A stretch of DNA of 7,621 nt from an uncultured Clostridia bacterium (GTDB taxonomy: Bacteria > Bacillota > Clostridia > Christensenellales > Aristaeellaceae): positions 1 to 7,621 of the forward strand of contig CAKTXP010000115.1 of NCBI GenBank assembly GCA_934631055.1, written 5' to 3'. The notes under the pieces were generated by a model. The model ran no database searches and was not told the origin of the DNA. It worked only from the letters and a program-made list of their open reading frames with translations. Shown in pieces: positions 1-5,959 of this stretch. The position numbers and the translations under genes were made by a program. Within the stretch, counting starts at the first letter, position 1. Each line of letters starts with the position of its first letter.

Positions 1-31
1 GCTCTGCCGTTTCAGGCTTTCGACCCATCAT
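1..31 (-). CDS. Possible start of a divergent leftward gene (partial)
   Basis: On the minus strand two adjacent ATG codons (31-29 and 28-26) open a frame reading MMGRKPETAE up to the window edge. A well-spaced minus-strand promoter lies just upstream, which is the main reason to propose a gene here. No clear Shine-Dalgarno sequence precedes the ATGs, and the untranslated leader would be only about 12-15 nt. Ten residues cannot identify the product. A basic start of this kind is seen in some TetR-type regulators, but that is a guess. Confidence 0.35.
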   Translation of the reverse strand, partial: MMGRKPETAE

Positions 32-50
32 TCAGATTACCATTCGCGTT

Positions 51-79
51 ATTATAGCATGATTTTCCTTTCGTTTCAA
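51..79 (-). promoter_or_regulatory. Sigma70-type promoter, leftward
   Basis: Read on the minus strand, TTGAAA (79-74) is followed after exactly 17 bases by a perfect TATAAT (56-51). Transcription would run left out of the window, starting near position 44. It forms a divergent pair with the rightward promoter at 127-155. Confidence 0.6.
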
Positions 80-126
80 TTGAAGAGTTTCCTCGTCCGT
101 CCGCGCTTCCGCCCCGCTGTTTCCGC

Positions 127-155
127 TTGACAGGCATCCAAAACGCTCGTAAACT
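127..155 (+). promoter_or_regulatory. Sigma70-type promoter for the SGNH-like/DUF3842 unit
   Basis: A perfect -35 box TTGACA (127-132) is followed after 17 bases by TAAACT (150-155), a fair -10 box. The predicted start near 162 leaves a leader of about 29 nt before the ATG at 191. The only GGAGG in that leader is at 174-178, 12 nt before the ATG, which is longer than ideal. Confidence 0.6.
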
Positions 156-190
156 AAAAGAACCACAACCCTTGGAGGAAATACCGCCTG

Positions 191-1228
191 ATGCTGAAAA
201 AAGCGAAATCCTGGGTCGTTTTGACGCTGACCCTTCTTGTCATCAGCACGGCGCTGTGCATGGCAGCCGTCTATATCGTCGATCCCTTTGAACATTACCG
301 CGAATCCGCCATCCTGCCCCTGTACGATCAGGAGAGCTACAACAATCCCGGCATCGCCCGGAATTATGATTATGACGCGGTCATCCTCGGCACGTCGATG
401 GTCGAAATGAGCCATCCGTCCGTCATCGACGCCTGCTTCGGCGTCCATTCCGTCAAGCTGCCCATGCGCGGTTCCTATACCGCCCATATGGGCTGGCAGC
501 TGACCCATGTGCTGGATACGCATGAACTCAAGCTCGCCATTCTCGCCGTGGACGCGTACAGCCTGATGGGCAATCCGGACGACGACGACGAGATTTACGA
601 CTACCTCTGGAACGACGACCCGCTGGATGATATCCACTACCTGCTCAACCGCGACGTGCTGCTGGTGAAGATCCCCAAGATGCTGAAAAACACCGGCAGG
701 CCGCTGGATACCAAGCGGGACGACATGTATCAGTGGACGGACGTCGTCTTTTCCAAACAGAGCGTGCTGGATGCCGTCACCTTCTCCGCACAGAAAGAGA
801 TGATGCCTGCGGACACGAATCTGGAACGCTCGACGGAGAACATCATGCGTCATCTCGAGCCTTCCATCCGCGAGCATCCCGAAACGACGTTTAAAATCTA
901 TATGCCGCCGTATTCCGTCGGCTACTGGTATATGATGACCCGCGGCGGGCTTTCCGAGCAGCAGTATCGTTCCCGCGCGCGCGTCTGCGAGCTTCTGCTG
1001 CAATATCCGAACGTCGAGATCTACGACTTCTCTTCCCGCGTTGAATGGATCACCGACCTCGATTCCTACTTCGACTACTCCCATCACAGCTCCGCCATGA
1101 GCGACGCGATCATGCAGGCGATGGCGGCGGGCGAAAACCGCGTTCTGTCCGCAGAAGAGATGGACGCGGGCAGCGAACGCATCCGTCAGGCGGTCAACGC
1201 CTTTGCCGACGAATACGAACCGAAATAA
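191..1228 (+). CDS. Membrane-anchored SGNH-hydrolase-like protein
   Basis: This 345-residue protein has one N-terminal hydrophobic segment (about residues 8-27) after a Lys-rich start, so it is probably a signal anchor with the body outside the membrane. Directly after it comes the motif VDPFEHY. NYDYDAVILGTSM follows, with a GTS (67-69) in the place of the SGNH nucleophile block. A late DYSH (D295, H298) fits the Asp-x-x-His block. These are the expected features of SGNH/DltD/AlgX-like proteins that handle acyl groups on envelope polymers. I recognise the family pattern from Clostridia, where members are usually annotated hypothetical; the substrate is unknown. The DUF3842 gene starts 12 nt downstream and is probably co-transcribed. 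The ATG at 191 is kept although its Shine-Dalgarno spacing is long. An acyl-esterase or O-acyltransferase role is inference only. Confidence 0.85.
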   Translation: MLKKAKSWVVLTLTLLVISTALCMAAVYIVDPFEHYRESAILPLYDQESYNNPGIARNYDYDAVILGTSMVEMSHPSVIDACFGVHSVKLPMRGSYTAHMGWQLTHVLDTHELKLAILAVDAYSLMGNPDDDDEIYDYLWNDDPLDDIHYLLNRDVLLVKIPKMLKNTGRPLDTKRDDMYQWTDVVFSKQSVLDAVTFSAQKEMMPADTNLERSTENIMRHLEPSIREHPETTFKIYMPPYSVGYWYMMTRGGLSEQQYRSRARVCELLLQYPNVEIYDFSSRVEWITDLDSYFDYSHHSSAMSDAIMQAMAAGENRVLSAEEMDAGSERIRQAVNAFADEYEPK

Positions 1229-1240
1229 CGGAGGAATTTC

Positions 1241-1669
1241 ATGACCATCATCGTTCTGGACGGACAGGGCGGCGGCATCGGGCGCGCCATCATCGCCGCA
1301 TTGCTTCCAAAGCTTCCCGAAGGCGTTCAGCTCCTCTGCGTCGGCACAAACGCCATGGCGACCGCCGCCATGCTCAAAGCCGGCGCTCAGCGCGGCGCGA
1401 CCGGCGAAAACGCCGTCCGCTGGGCGGCGAAAAACGCCGATATCCTGCTGGCGCCCATCGCGCTGGTACTCAAGGATTCCATGATGGGCGAGATCACCGG
1501 CGAGATGGCGGCGTGCGTCGGTTCCAGCCATGCCGTGCGCATTCTCGTTCCGACCGAGCGCTGCGGCACGCACGTCGCAGGCGCGCGCGGCGTCGGCATG
1601 CAGACCCTCATCGAGGACGCCGCTTTGCAGGCGGCGGCGTTTGCCCGCCAGGACGCCCTTCGTTCATAA
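1241..1669 (+). CDS. DUF3842 family protein
   Basis: This is a 142-residue protein starting with a hydrophobic beta strand and a glycine-rich turn, TIIVLDGQGGGIG (residues 2-14), which resembles a Rossmann-type nucleotide-binding loop. The blocks GTNAMATAAMLKAGA and RGATGENA, and later SMMGEIT and a Cys-containing strand VPTERCG, match my recollection of DUF3842, a family of small proteins in Clostridia with no assigned function. GGAGGA (1230-1235) sits 5 nt before the ATG and directly after the stop of the SGNH-like gene, so the two form a tight operon. It has no signal peptide and should be cytoplasmic. Dinucleotide binding is a plausible reading of the N-terminus, but nothing here shows a reaction. 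Confidence 0.88.
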   Translation: MTIIVLDGQGGGIGRAIIAALLPKLPEGVQLLCVGTNAMATAAMLKAGAQRGATGENAVRWAAKNADILLAPIALVLKDSMMGEITGEMAACVGSSHAVRILVPTERCGTHVAGARGVGMQTLIEDAALQAAAFARQDALRS

Positions 1670-1693
1670 TGCACAGATTCAGTCGGCTTTACC

Positions 1694-1722
1694 TTGACGG
1701 CAGATTCATCTTGCTCTATAAT
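1694..1722 (+). promoter_or_regulatory. Near-consensus sigma70 promoter for the YhcH-family gene
   Basis: TTGACG (1694-1699) and a perfect TATAAT (1717-1722) are separated by 17 bases. The predicted start is near 1729, leaving about 25 nt before the GTG start codon. The promoter implies strong, largely factor-independent expression and a transcription unit separate from the upstream genes. I see no intrinsic terminator between 1669 and the promoter, so readthrough from upstream is also possible. Confidence 0.75.
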
Positions 1723-1753
1723 GAGAACGACTCAATAAAGGAGGTAGATCCCC

Positions 1754-2209
1754 GTGATTATTGACCGCATCGAGGAACAGGAACGCTATTATCCTCTTCA
1801 TCCCGATATGGAGCTTGCTTTCGCGTTCCTTGCGGAAGCACCGGATCTGGAGCCGGGGCGCTACGAGCTGGAAGACGGCTTGTTCGCAACGGTTTATGAA
1901 AACGATACCCACCAGCTTGAAACCGTGCCGCTGGAATCCCATAAAAAATACATCGACCTGCAATACTGCATCTCCGGCGGCGAGCGCATGGCATGGGCGC
2001 ATATTCAGGAGCTGAACCCCTCTGAATCCGATCCGGAGCATGACAATTATTTCTATACGGGAAAATCGACGGCGCTGTCCATTCGCCCGGGCATGTTCTA
2101 TATCATGTTCCCCAGCGACGGACACAAAGCGGGCTGCCACAACGAATTCCCCAAGCACTACCGCAAGGTAGTCGTCAAGATTCCGATTCCGGCACAGGAC
2201 GAAGAATAA
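1754..2209 (+). CDS. YhcH/YjgK/YiaL family protein (DUF386, cupin-like)
   Basis: This 151-residue protein belongs to the YhcH/YjgK/YiaL (EbgC-like) family of small beta-barrel proteins, several of which act on sugar anomers or sugar acids; NanQ is an example for sialic acid. The family-typical core is visible: LESHKKYIDLQYCISG (residues 60-75, with E61 and H63), and RPGMFYIMFPSDGHKAG (111-127, with H124) followed by the basic strand KVVVKIPI. The conserved His and acidic residues are likely metal ligands. Translation starts at GTG 1754, supported by AAAGGAGGT at 1737-1745 with an 8-nt spacer. The gene has its own strong promoter and terminator, so it looks monocistronic. The exact sugar is unknown. 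The neighbouring GH65 phosphorylase releases an anomer-specific product, which makes a related role possible but unproven. Confidence 0.9.
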   Translation: MIIDRIEEQERYYPLHPDMELAFAFLAEAPDLEPGRYELEDGLFATVYENDTHQLETVPLESHKKYIDLQYCISGGERMAWAHIQELNPSESDPEHDNYFYTGKSTALSIRPGMFYIMFPSDGHKAGCHNEFPKHYRKVVVKIPIPAQDEE

Positions 2210-2213
2210 GCTC

Positions 2214-2241
2214 AAGCCGCAACAGCCTTGCGGCTTTTTTT
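2214..2241 (+). terminator. Intrinsic terminator of the YhcH-family gene
   Basis: AAGCCGC (2214-2220) pairs perfectly with GCGGCTT (2230-2236) across a 9-nt loop. The 3' arm runs straight into seven consecutive T residues (2235-2241). It lies 4 nt after the stop codon, as expected of a Rho-independent terminator. Confidence 0.88.
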
Positions 2242-2249
2242 GAAATCAG

Positions 2250-2278
2250 GCATGCCCCATGTCCTCCCATGGGCATGC
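2250..2278 (+). repeat. Hairpin in the leader of the GH65 gene
   Basis: GCATGCCCCATG (2250-2261) pairs with CATGGGCATGC (2268-2278), leaving one bulged C. The 6-nt loop reads TCCTCC. No T run follows, so it is not a second terminator. The loop is complementary to Shine-Dalgarno sequences, including the GAGG at 2307-2310 used by the GH65 gene. A 12-bp palindrome, AGAAAATTTTCT (2287-2298), lies between hairpin and start codon. I found no convincing sigma70 promoter between 2242 and 2318. Confidence 0.6.
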
Positions 2279-2318
2279 TGGTTGATAGAAAATTTTCTGA
2301 AAGCATGAGGTTGCTACC

Positions 2319-4604
2319 ATGAAAACGATCTTCGCTTACGATCCCTGGCGTCTTGTTGAAAACGAGCTGCATGAAGACGATATGCGCCTTTCCGAGTCGA
2401 TGACCTCCATCGGCAACGGACATATGGGCATGCGCGGCAATTTTGAAGAGCGATACAGCGGCGACAGCCATCGCGGAACGTATCTGGCGGGCGTATGGTT
2501 CCCGGATAAGACGCGCGTAGGCTGGTGGAAGAACGGCTATCCGCAGTATTTCGGCAAGGTCATCAACGCCATGAACATCATCTCCCTGCGCGTGCGCATC
2601 GACAGGGAGGATATCGACCTGCATGAAGACGAGGTCGTGTCCTTCTCCCGCGTGCTGGATATGCGCGCGGGCGTACTCAGCCGTGAGTTCGTCATCCGCC
2701 GGGAAGGCGGAACCGTGCGCGTCAGCTTTGAGCGCTTCGTTTCCGTCGCGCGTCCGGAGCTGCTGGCGCTGCGCTGCCGCGTGACGGCGGATTACGACTG
2801 CAAGGTCGCGCTCCTGCCTGCCATCGACGCGGACGTCCGCAATGAGGATTCCAACTACGACGAAATGTTCTGGCTCTTTGAGGGCGAGGACGAGGATGAA
2901 AGCGGCGTGCTGACCATCCATACCCGCACTCGCGAAAACCCGTTCGGCACACCGCGCTTCGCCGTCTGCGGCGCGATGGCGGCTGTTCCGACCGAAAAGC
3001 CGAAGAAGAACCGCACGACCGTTGAAGAGGGCTATGTCTGCCGCAAGTTCGTCTTTGACGTGGAAGCCGGACAGACCGTGGGCTGCGACAAGTTCGTCTG
3101 CGTCTGCACCGACCGCGACCACAAGGAGGACGACCTGACCGCCGCCGCGACGACGGGCGTGCTGAGCGCACAGGCTGCCGGCTATGACGCCCTTCGCCGC
3201 GAACAGGAGCGCGCATGGGCGCGCCGCTGGGAAAAGGCGGACGTGCGCATCGACGGCGACGTCGCCGGTCAGCAGGGCATCCGCTTCAACATCTTCCAGC
3301 TCTTCTCCACCTACTACGGCGAGGACGCCCGCCTGAACATCGGACCCAAGGGCTTTACCGGCGAAAAATACGGCGGCGCGACCTACTGGGATACCGAGGC
3401 ATACTGCCTGCCGATGTATACCGCCATCGCGGGCGAGGACGTCGCGCGCAGCCTGCTCAAATACCGCTGGCTGCAAATCGACGGCGCGTATCACAATGCG
3501 CGCGAACAGGGTCTGCCCGGCGCGCTGTATCCGATGGTCACCTTCACCGGCATCGAATGCCACAACGAGTGGGAGATCACCTTTGAAGAGATCCACCGCA
3601 ACAACGCCATCGCCTACGCCATCTACGCCTATACGCAGTATACCGGCGACCGCAGCTATCTCGATCAGTACGGCATCGACGTGCTGCTGGGCATCGCCCG
3701 TTTCTGGGTCGGGCGCGTTCACTATTCCAAGCACGCGGGCAAGTACATGATTCACGGCGTCACCGGTCCGAACGAATACGAAAACAACGTCAACAACAAC
3801 TGGTACACCAACCGCATGACCGCGTGGGAACTGGCATATACCGCCGAACAGCTGATGCTCATCCCGCGCGAGAAAGCGCAGACGCTCAGCGTGAACGCCG
3901 AGGAGATCCGCCGCTTCCGCGAGATCAGCGAGAAGATGTATCTGCCTTACGACAAGGAGCTGGATGTATTCGTTCAGCATGATACGTTCCTGGATAAAGA
4001 CCTCATGCCCGCCAGTGAGCTTCCGGCGGAGGATCGCCCGCTCAACCAGAAATGGAGCTGGGACCGCATCCTGCGTTCCTGCTTTATCAAGCAGGCGGAC
4101 GTGCTTCAGGGGCTTTACTTCCTTGAGCATCTCTACGACAAGGAAACCATCCGCCGCAACTTCGATTTCTACGAGCCGATGACCGTCCATGAGTCCAGCC
4201 TGTCCCCGTGCGTTCACAGCATTCTGGCGGCAAGCCTGGGCAAGCTGGACAGGGCGCAGGAATTCTATCGCCGCACGGCACGCCTCGACCTCGATAATAT
4301 CAACAACGATACCTGCGACGGACTGCATATCACCTCGATGGCAGGCAGCTGGCTTGCCATCGTACAGGGCTTTGCAGGCATGCGCACCCTCACCGGCAAG
4401 CTCAGCTTCGATCCGCAGCTTCCGGACGGATGGGACGGCTATGCGTTCAAGGTCGTCTACCGCGGCAGGCTCATCGAGGTCAGTGTCTCCCGCGAGGGAA
4501 CCGGTCTGAAGCTGCTCTCCGGCGACACCCTGACCGTGCTGCTGCACGGACGCGAGGTGACGCTGGTCGGCGCTTCCACAAATCCGGAGGACGAAAATGA
4601 TTGA
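2319..4604 (+). CDS. malP: GH65 disaccharide phosphorylase, probably maltose phosphorylase
   Basis: This 761-residue protein has the GH65 length and layout: an N-terminal beta-sandwich (about 1-265), a helical linker, an (alpha/alpha)6 barrel (about 320-690) and a short C-terminal beta domain. Active-site blocks are intact: YWDTEAYCLP (D358); GPNEYENNVNNNWYTN, with E486 as the general acid; KQADVLQG; HESSLSP (624-630); and H670 in DGLHITSMAGSW, the last two being the expected phosphate site. The acceptor loop HNEWEITFEE begins at H415 and matches the maltose phosphorylase loop as I recall it, rather than those of trehalose or kojibiose phosphorylases. The inverting reaction is maltose plus phosphate giving glucose and beta-glucose-1-phosphate, in the cytoplasm. 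No signal peptide is present. GAGG (2307-2310) with an 8-nt spacer supports the ATG at 2319. The stop overlaps the next gene. No beta-phosphoglucomutase gene is in the window. Confidence 0.93.
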   Translation: MKTIFAYDPWRLVENELHEDDMRLSESMTSIGNGHMGMRGNFEERYSGDSHRGTYLAGVWFPDKTRVGWWKNGYPQYFGKVINAMNIISLRVRIDREDIDLHEDEVVSFSRVLDMRAGVLSREFVIRREGGTVRVSFERFVSVARPELLALRCRVTADYDCKVALLPAIDADVRNEDSNYDEMFWLFEGEDEDESGVLTIHTRTRENPFGTPRFAVCGAMAAVPTEKPKKNRTTVEEGYVCRKFVFDVEAGQTVGCDKFVCVCTDRDHKEDDLTAAATTGVLSAQAAGYDALRREQERAWARRWEKADVRIDGDVAGQQGIRFNIFQLFSTYYGEDARLNIGPKGFTGEKYGGATYWDTEAYCLPMYTAIAGEDVARSLLKYRWLQIDGAYHNAREQGLPGALYPMVTFTGIECHNEWEITFEEIHRNNAIAYAIYAYTQYTGDRSYLDQYGIDVLLGIARFWVGRVHYSKHAGKYMIHGVTGPNEYENNVNNNWYTNRMTAWELAYTAEQLMLIPREKAQTLSVNAEEIRRFREISEKMYLPYDKELDVFVQHDTFLDKDLMPASELPAEDRPLNQKWSWDRILRSCFIKQADVLQGLYFLEHLYDKETIRRNFDFYEPMTVHESSLSPCVHSILAASLGKLDRAQEFYRRTARLDLDNINNDTCDGLHITSMAGSWLAIVQGFAGMRTLTGKLSFDPQLPDGWDGYAFKVVYRGRLIEVSVSREGTGLKLLSGDTLTVLLHGREVTLVGASTNPEDEND

Positions 4605-5421
4605 TATCGCCATCGTCGGCGCGGGCCCCGCGGGATACAGCGCCGCCATCACCGCGCGCAAGCGCGACAAGTCCGTCGTCGTCATCGGACAGAATACGGG
4701 CTGGCTCAGCCGCGCACACAGCATCTCCAATTATCCCGGTCTGCCGGATATCTCCGGCGCAGACCTTCTTGCCGCCATGCGGGATCAGGCAGTCGCCCTG
4801 GGCGCGCAGACGCGTCCGGGCGTCGTCCACCAGATCGTTTCGATGGGCAGTTCATTCGCGCTCTCTCTGGGCGCAGATTTCGTCGAAGCCAAACGCATCA
4901 TTCTCTGCACGGGCGCCAAGCAGCCCCGCCTGCTTCCGGGCGAAAGCGAGCTGCTCGGCCGCGGCGTCAGCTACTGCGGCACATGCGACGGCATGTTCTA
5001 CCGCGGCAAACGCGTTGGCGTCATCGCGCAGGGACCGGAAGCCGTCAGCGAAGCGAACTTCCTCGCCGGGCTTTGCAGCGAAGTCGTCTATTTCGGCACG
5101 CCCGATGACGCGCTGGATTCCAAAATCGTCGTAAGCGGCAAAAAGCCGGAAGCCATCCTCGGCGAAGGCAGCGTTTCCAGCTTGAAGGCGGGCGGTGAAG
5201 AACTGCCGTTCGACGGCATCTTCATCTTTCGGGAAGCCGCCGCGCTCTCCACGCTCCTGCCGGGGCTGGAGATGGACGGCGCGTTCATCCGCGTAGACCG
5301 CCAGATGAAAACCAATCTGCCAGGCGTCTTCGCCGCGGGCGACTGCACCGGTCAGCCGCTCCAGGTTGCCAAAGCCGTCGGCGAGGGCTGCATCGCCGCT
5401 ATTTCCGCCGCCGCGAATTAA
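4597..5421 (+). CDS. Thioredoxin-reductase-like FAD oxidoreductase lacking NADPH motifs
   Basis: This 274-residue flavoprotein is shorter than typical thioredoxin reductase (about 305-320). FAD-binding elements are present: IVGAGPAGYSAAI (GxGxxG at 8-13), NYPGLPDISG, an ILCTGAKQPR strand, and the late GVFAAGDC (243-250). The redox disulfide is CGTCDG (C127, C130). In the second domain the usual GGGDSA-type dinucleotide motif is replaced by AQGPEA (144-149), and no HRRxxxRA-like motif is seen. The domain also looks trimmed. This pattern is known in ferredoxin-dependent flavin thioredoxin reductases of clostridia and in related diflavin proteins, so a pyridine-nucleotide-independent dithiol oxidoreductase is my reading; the electron donor is inferred. 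The ATG lies inside the GH65 coding region with an 8-nt overlap, and GGAGG (4586-4590) sits 6 nt upstream, so translation is likely coupled. No thioredoxin gene is adjacent. Confidence 0.88.
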   Translation: MIDIAIVGAGPAGYSAAITARKRDKSVVVIGQNTGWLSRAHSISNYPGLPDISGADLLAAMRDQAVALGAQTRPGVVHQIVSMGSSFALSLGADFVEAKRIILCTGAKQPRLLPGESELLGRGVSYCGTCDGMFYRGKRVGVIAQGPEAVSEANFLAGLCSEVVYFGTPDDALDSKIVVSGKKPEAILGEGSVSSLKAGGEELPFDGIFIFREAAALSTLLPGLEMDGAFIRVDRQMKTNLPGVFAAGDCTGQPLQVAKAVGEGCIAAISAAAN

Positions 5422-5428
5422 ATCCTGC

Positions 5429-5453
5429 CCATGATTTTTCCTGTAAATCATGG
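5429..5453 (+). terminator. Inverted repeat after the flavoprotein gene, possible terminator
   Basis: CCATGATTT (5429-5437) pairs perfectly with AAATCATGG (5445-5453) across a 7-nt loop, starting 8 nt after the stop codon. The position suits the end of the GH65-flavoprotein unit. The stem is AT-rich, though, and is followed by AAATTTCAC before a short T run (5465-5469), so this is a weak terminator or a protein-binding dyad. Confidence 0.4.
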
Positions 5454-5470
5454 AAATTTCACAATTTTTC

Positions 5471-5500
5471 TTGCCCAGATGAATCCGCCCGTGTTATAAT
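5471..5500 (+). promoter_or_regulatory. Sigma70-type promoter for the 138-residue gene
   Basis: TTGCCC (5471-5476) and a perfect TATAAT (5495-5500) are 18 bases apart. Transcription would start near 5507, about 35 nt before the TTG start codon. The stretch around it is clearly more AT-rich than the flanking genes. Confidence 0.6.
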
Positions 5501-5541
5501 CAATATATAAACATGCTATTTCGACGGGAGGAGGGATACGG

Positions 5542-5958
5542 TTGCGCACCATTGAAACGGGACGGGCTGTCGTCGATATCATCGCCTGGCCCGAAGACAG
5601 ACCATGGGAAGGTCGTTATCAGACTTCCAGCCAGATCGAACGAGGGCTTTGTCGGCTTGTGCTTTCGCCAAACGTTTTCCATGACGCCGCCAGGGCAAAC
5701 ACCGCTTATCGCCGCTTCGCAAGGAAGATCGAGCGGGAGGGGCTTGTGCCGCCGAACGTCGTATTCCGCCAAATGGCATCGCGGACATCGAAAAACGTCT
5801 TTTGCATCCTGACGACGACGGAATCCGTTTTCAATTCGGCTTGTTCCGTCGGGCGGCTCTATGTCGTTGAATCCGGCATAGACGACCGCCGCCGCTTATG
5901 CGCCGTCCGCGTTCGGGACAGCGCAAGCGCCGATCCCCAGCAGGAAAATGCAATGTAA
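5542..5958 (+). CDS. Unrecognised 138-residue protein with a TTG start
   Basis: I do not recognise this protein. The frame is preferred over an overlapping one beginning at ATG 5513 because a strong Shine-Dalgarno run (GGGAGGAGGG, 5526-5535) lies 6 nt before TTG 5542, while nothing comparable precedes 5513. The product is basic and Arg-rich, with no membrane segment or signal peptide. A mixed alpha/beta pattern is visible: an early strand (AVVDIIAW), a charged helix-like stretch (about 48-67), then strands VFCILTTTES and GRLYVVES. Three Cys residues fall at 86-130, without a clear metal motif. Codon use (CGG, AGG, AGA, CGA, TTA, ATA) is less GC-biased than in neighbouring genes, which could mean recent acquisition. 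It has its own promoter and ends one base before the multi-hairpin element. Coding status is likely but not certain. Confidence 0.6.
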   Translation: MRTIETGRAVVDIIAWPEDRPWEGRYQTSSQIERGLCRLVLSPNVFHDAARANTAYRRFARKIEREGLVPPNVVFRQMASRTSKNVFCILTTTESVFNSACSVGRLYVVESGIDDRRRLCAVRVRDSASADPQQENAM

Positions 5959-5959
5959 A

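Noticed and set aside
32..1573. 513-codon open frame on the minus strand opposite the SGNH-like and DUF3842 genes
   Set aside because: Its translation shows no family pattern and it spans two + strand genes with good ribosome binding sites. It is a shadow.
1045..1764. 239-codon + strand frame overlapping the SGNH-like and DUF3842 genes
   Set aside because: The product is an Arg/His-rich low-complexity string typical of an out-of-frame GC-rich gene, and no ribosome binding site precedes it.
2250..2278. Whether the leader hairpin is a second intrinsic terminator
   Set aside because: The stem is not followed by a T run. The next bases are TGGTTGATAG.
2175..4730. 851-codon open frame on the minus strand opposite the GH65 gene
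   Set aside because: It lies entirely opposite a well-recognised gene and has no recognisable motifs. GC-rich codon use with few complementary stops explains it.
4852..5451. 199-codon minus-strand frame opposite the flavoprotein
   Set aside because: It mirrors the conserved flavoprotein motifs and has no recognisable content of its own.
5513..5812. Alternative 99-codon + strand frame starting at ATG 5513
   Set aside because: It starts only a few bases after the predicted transcription start, has no ribosome binding site, and overlaps the better-supported TTG frame from 5542.
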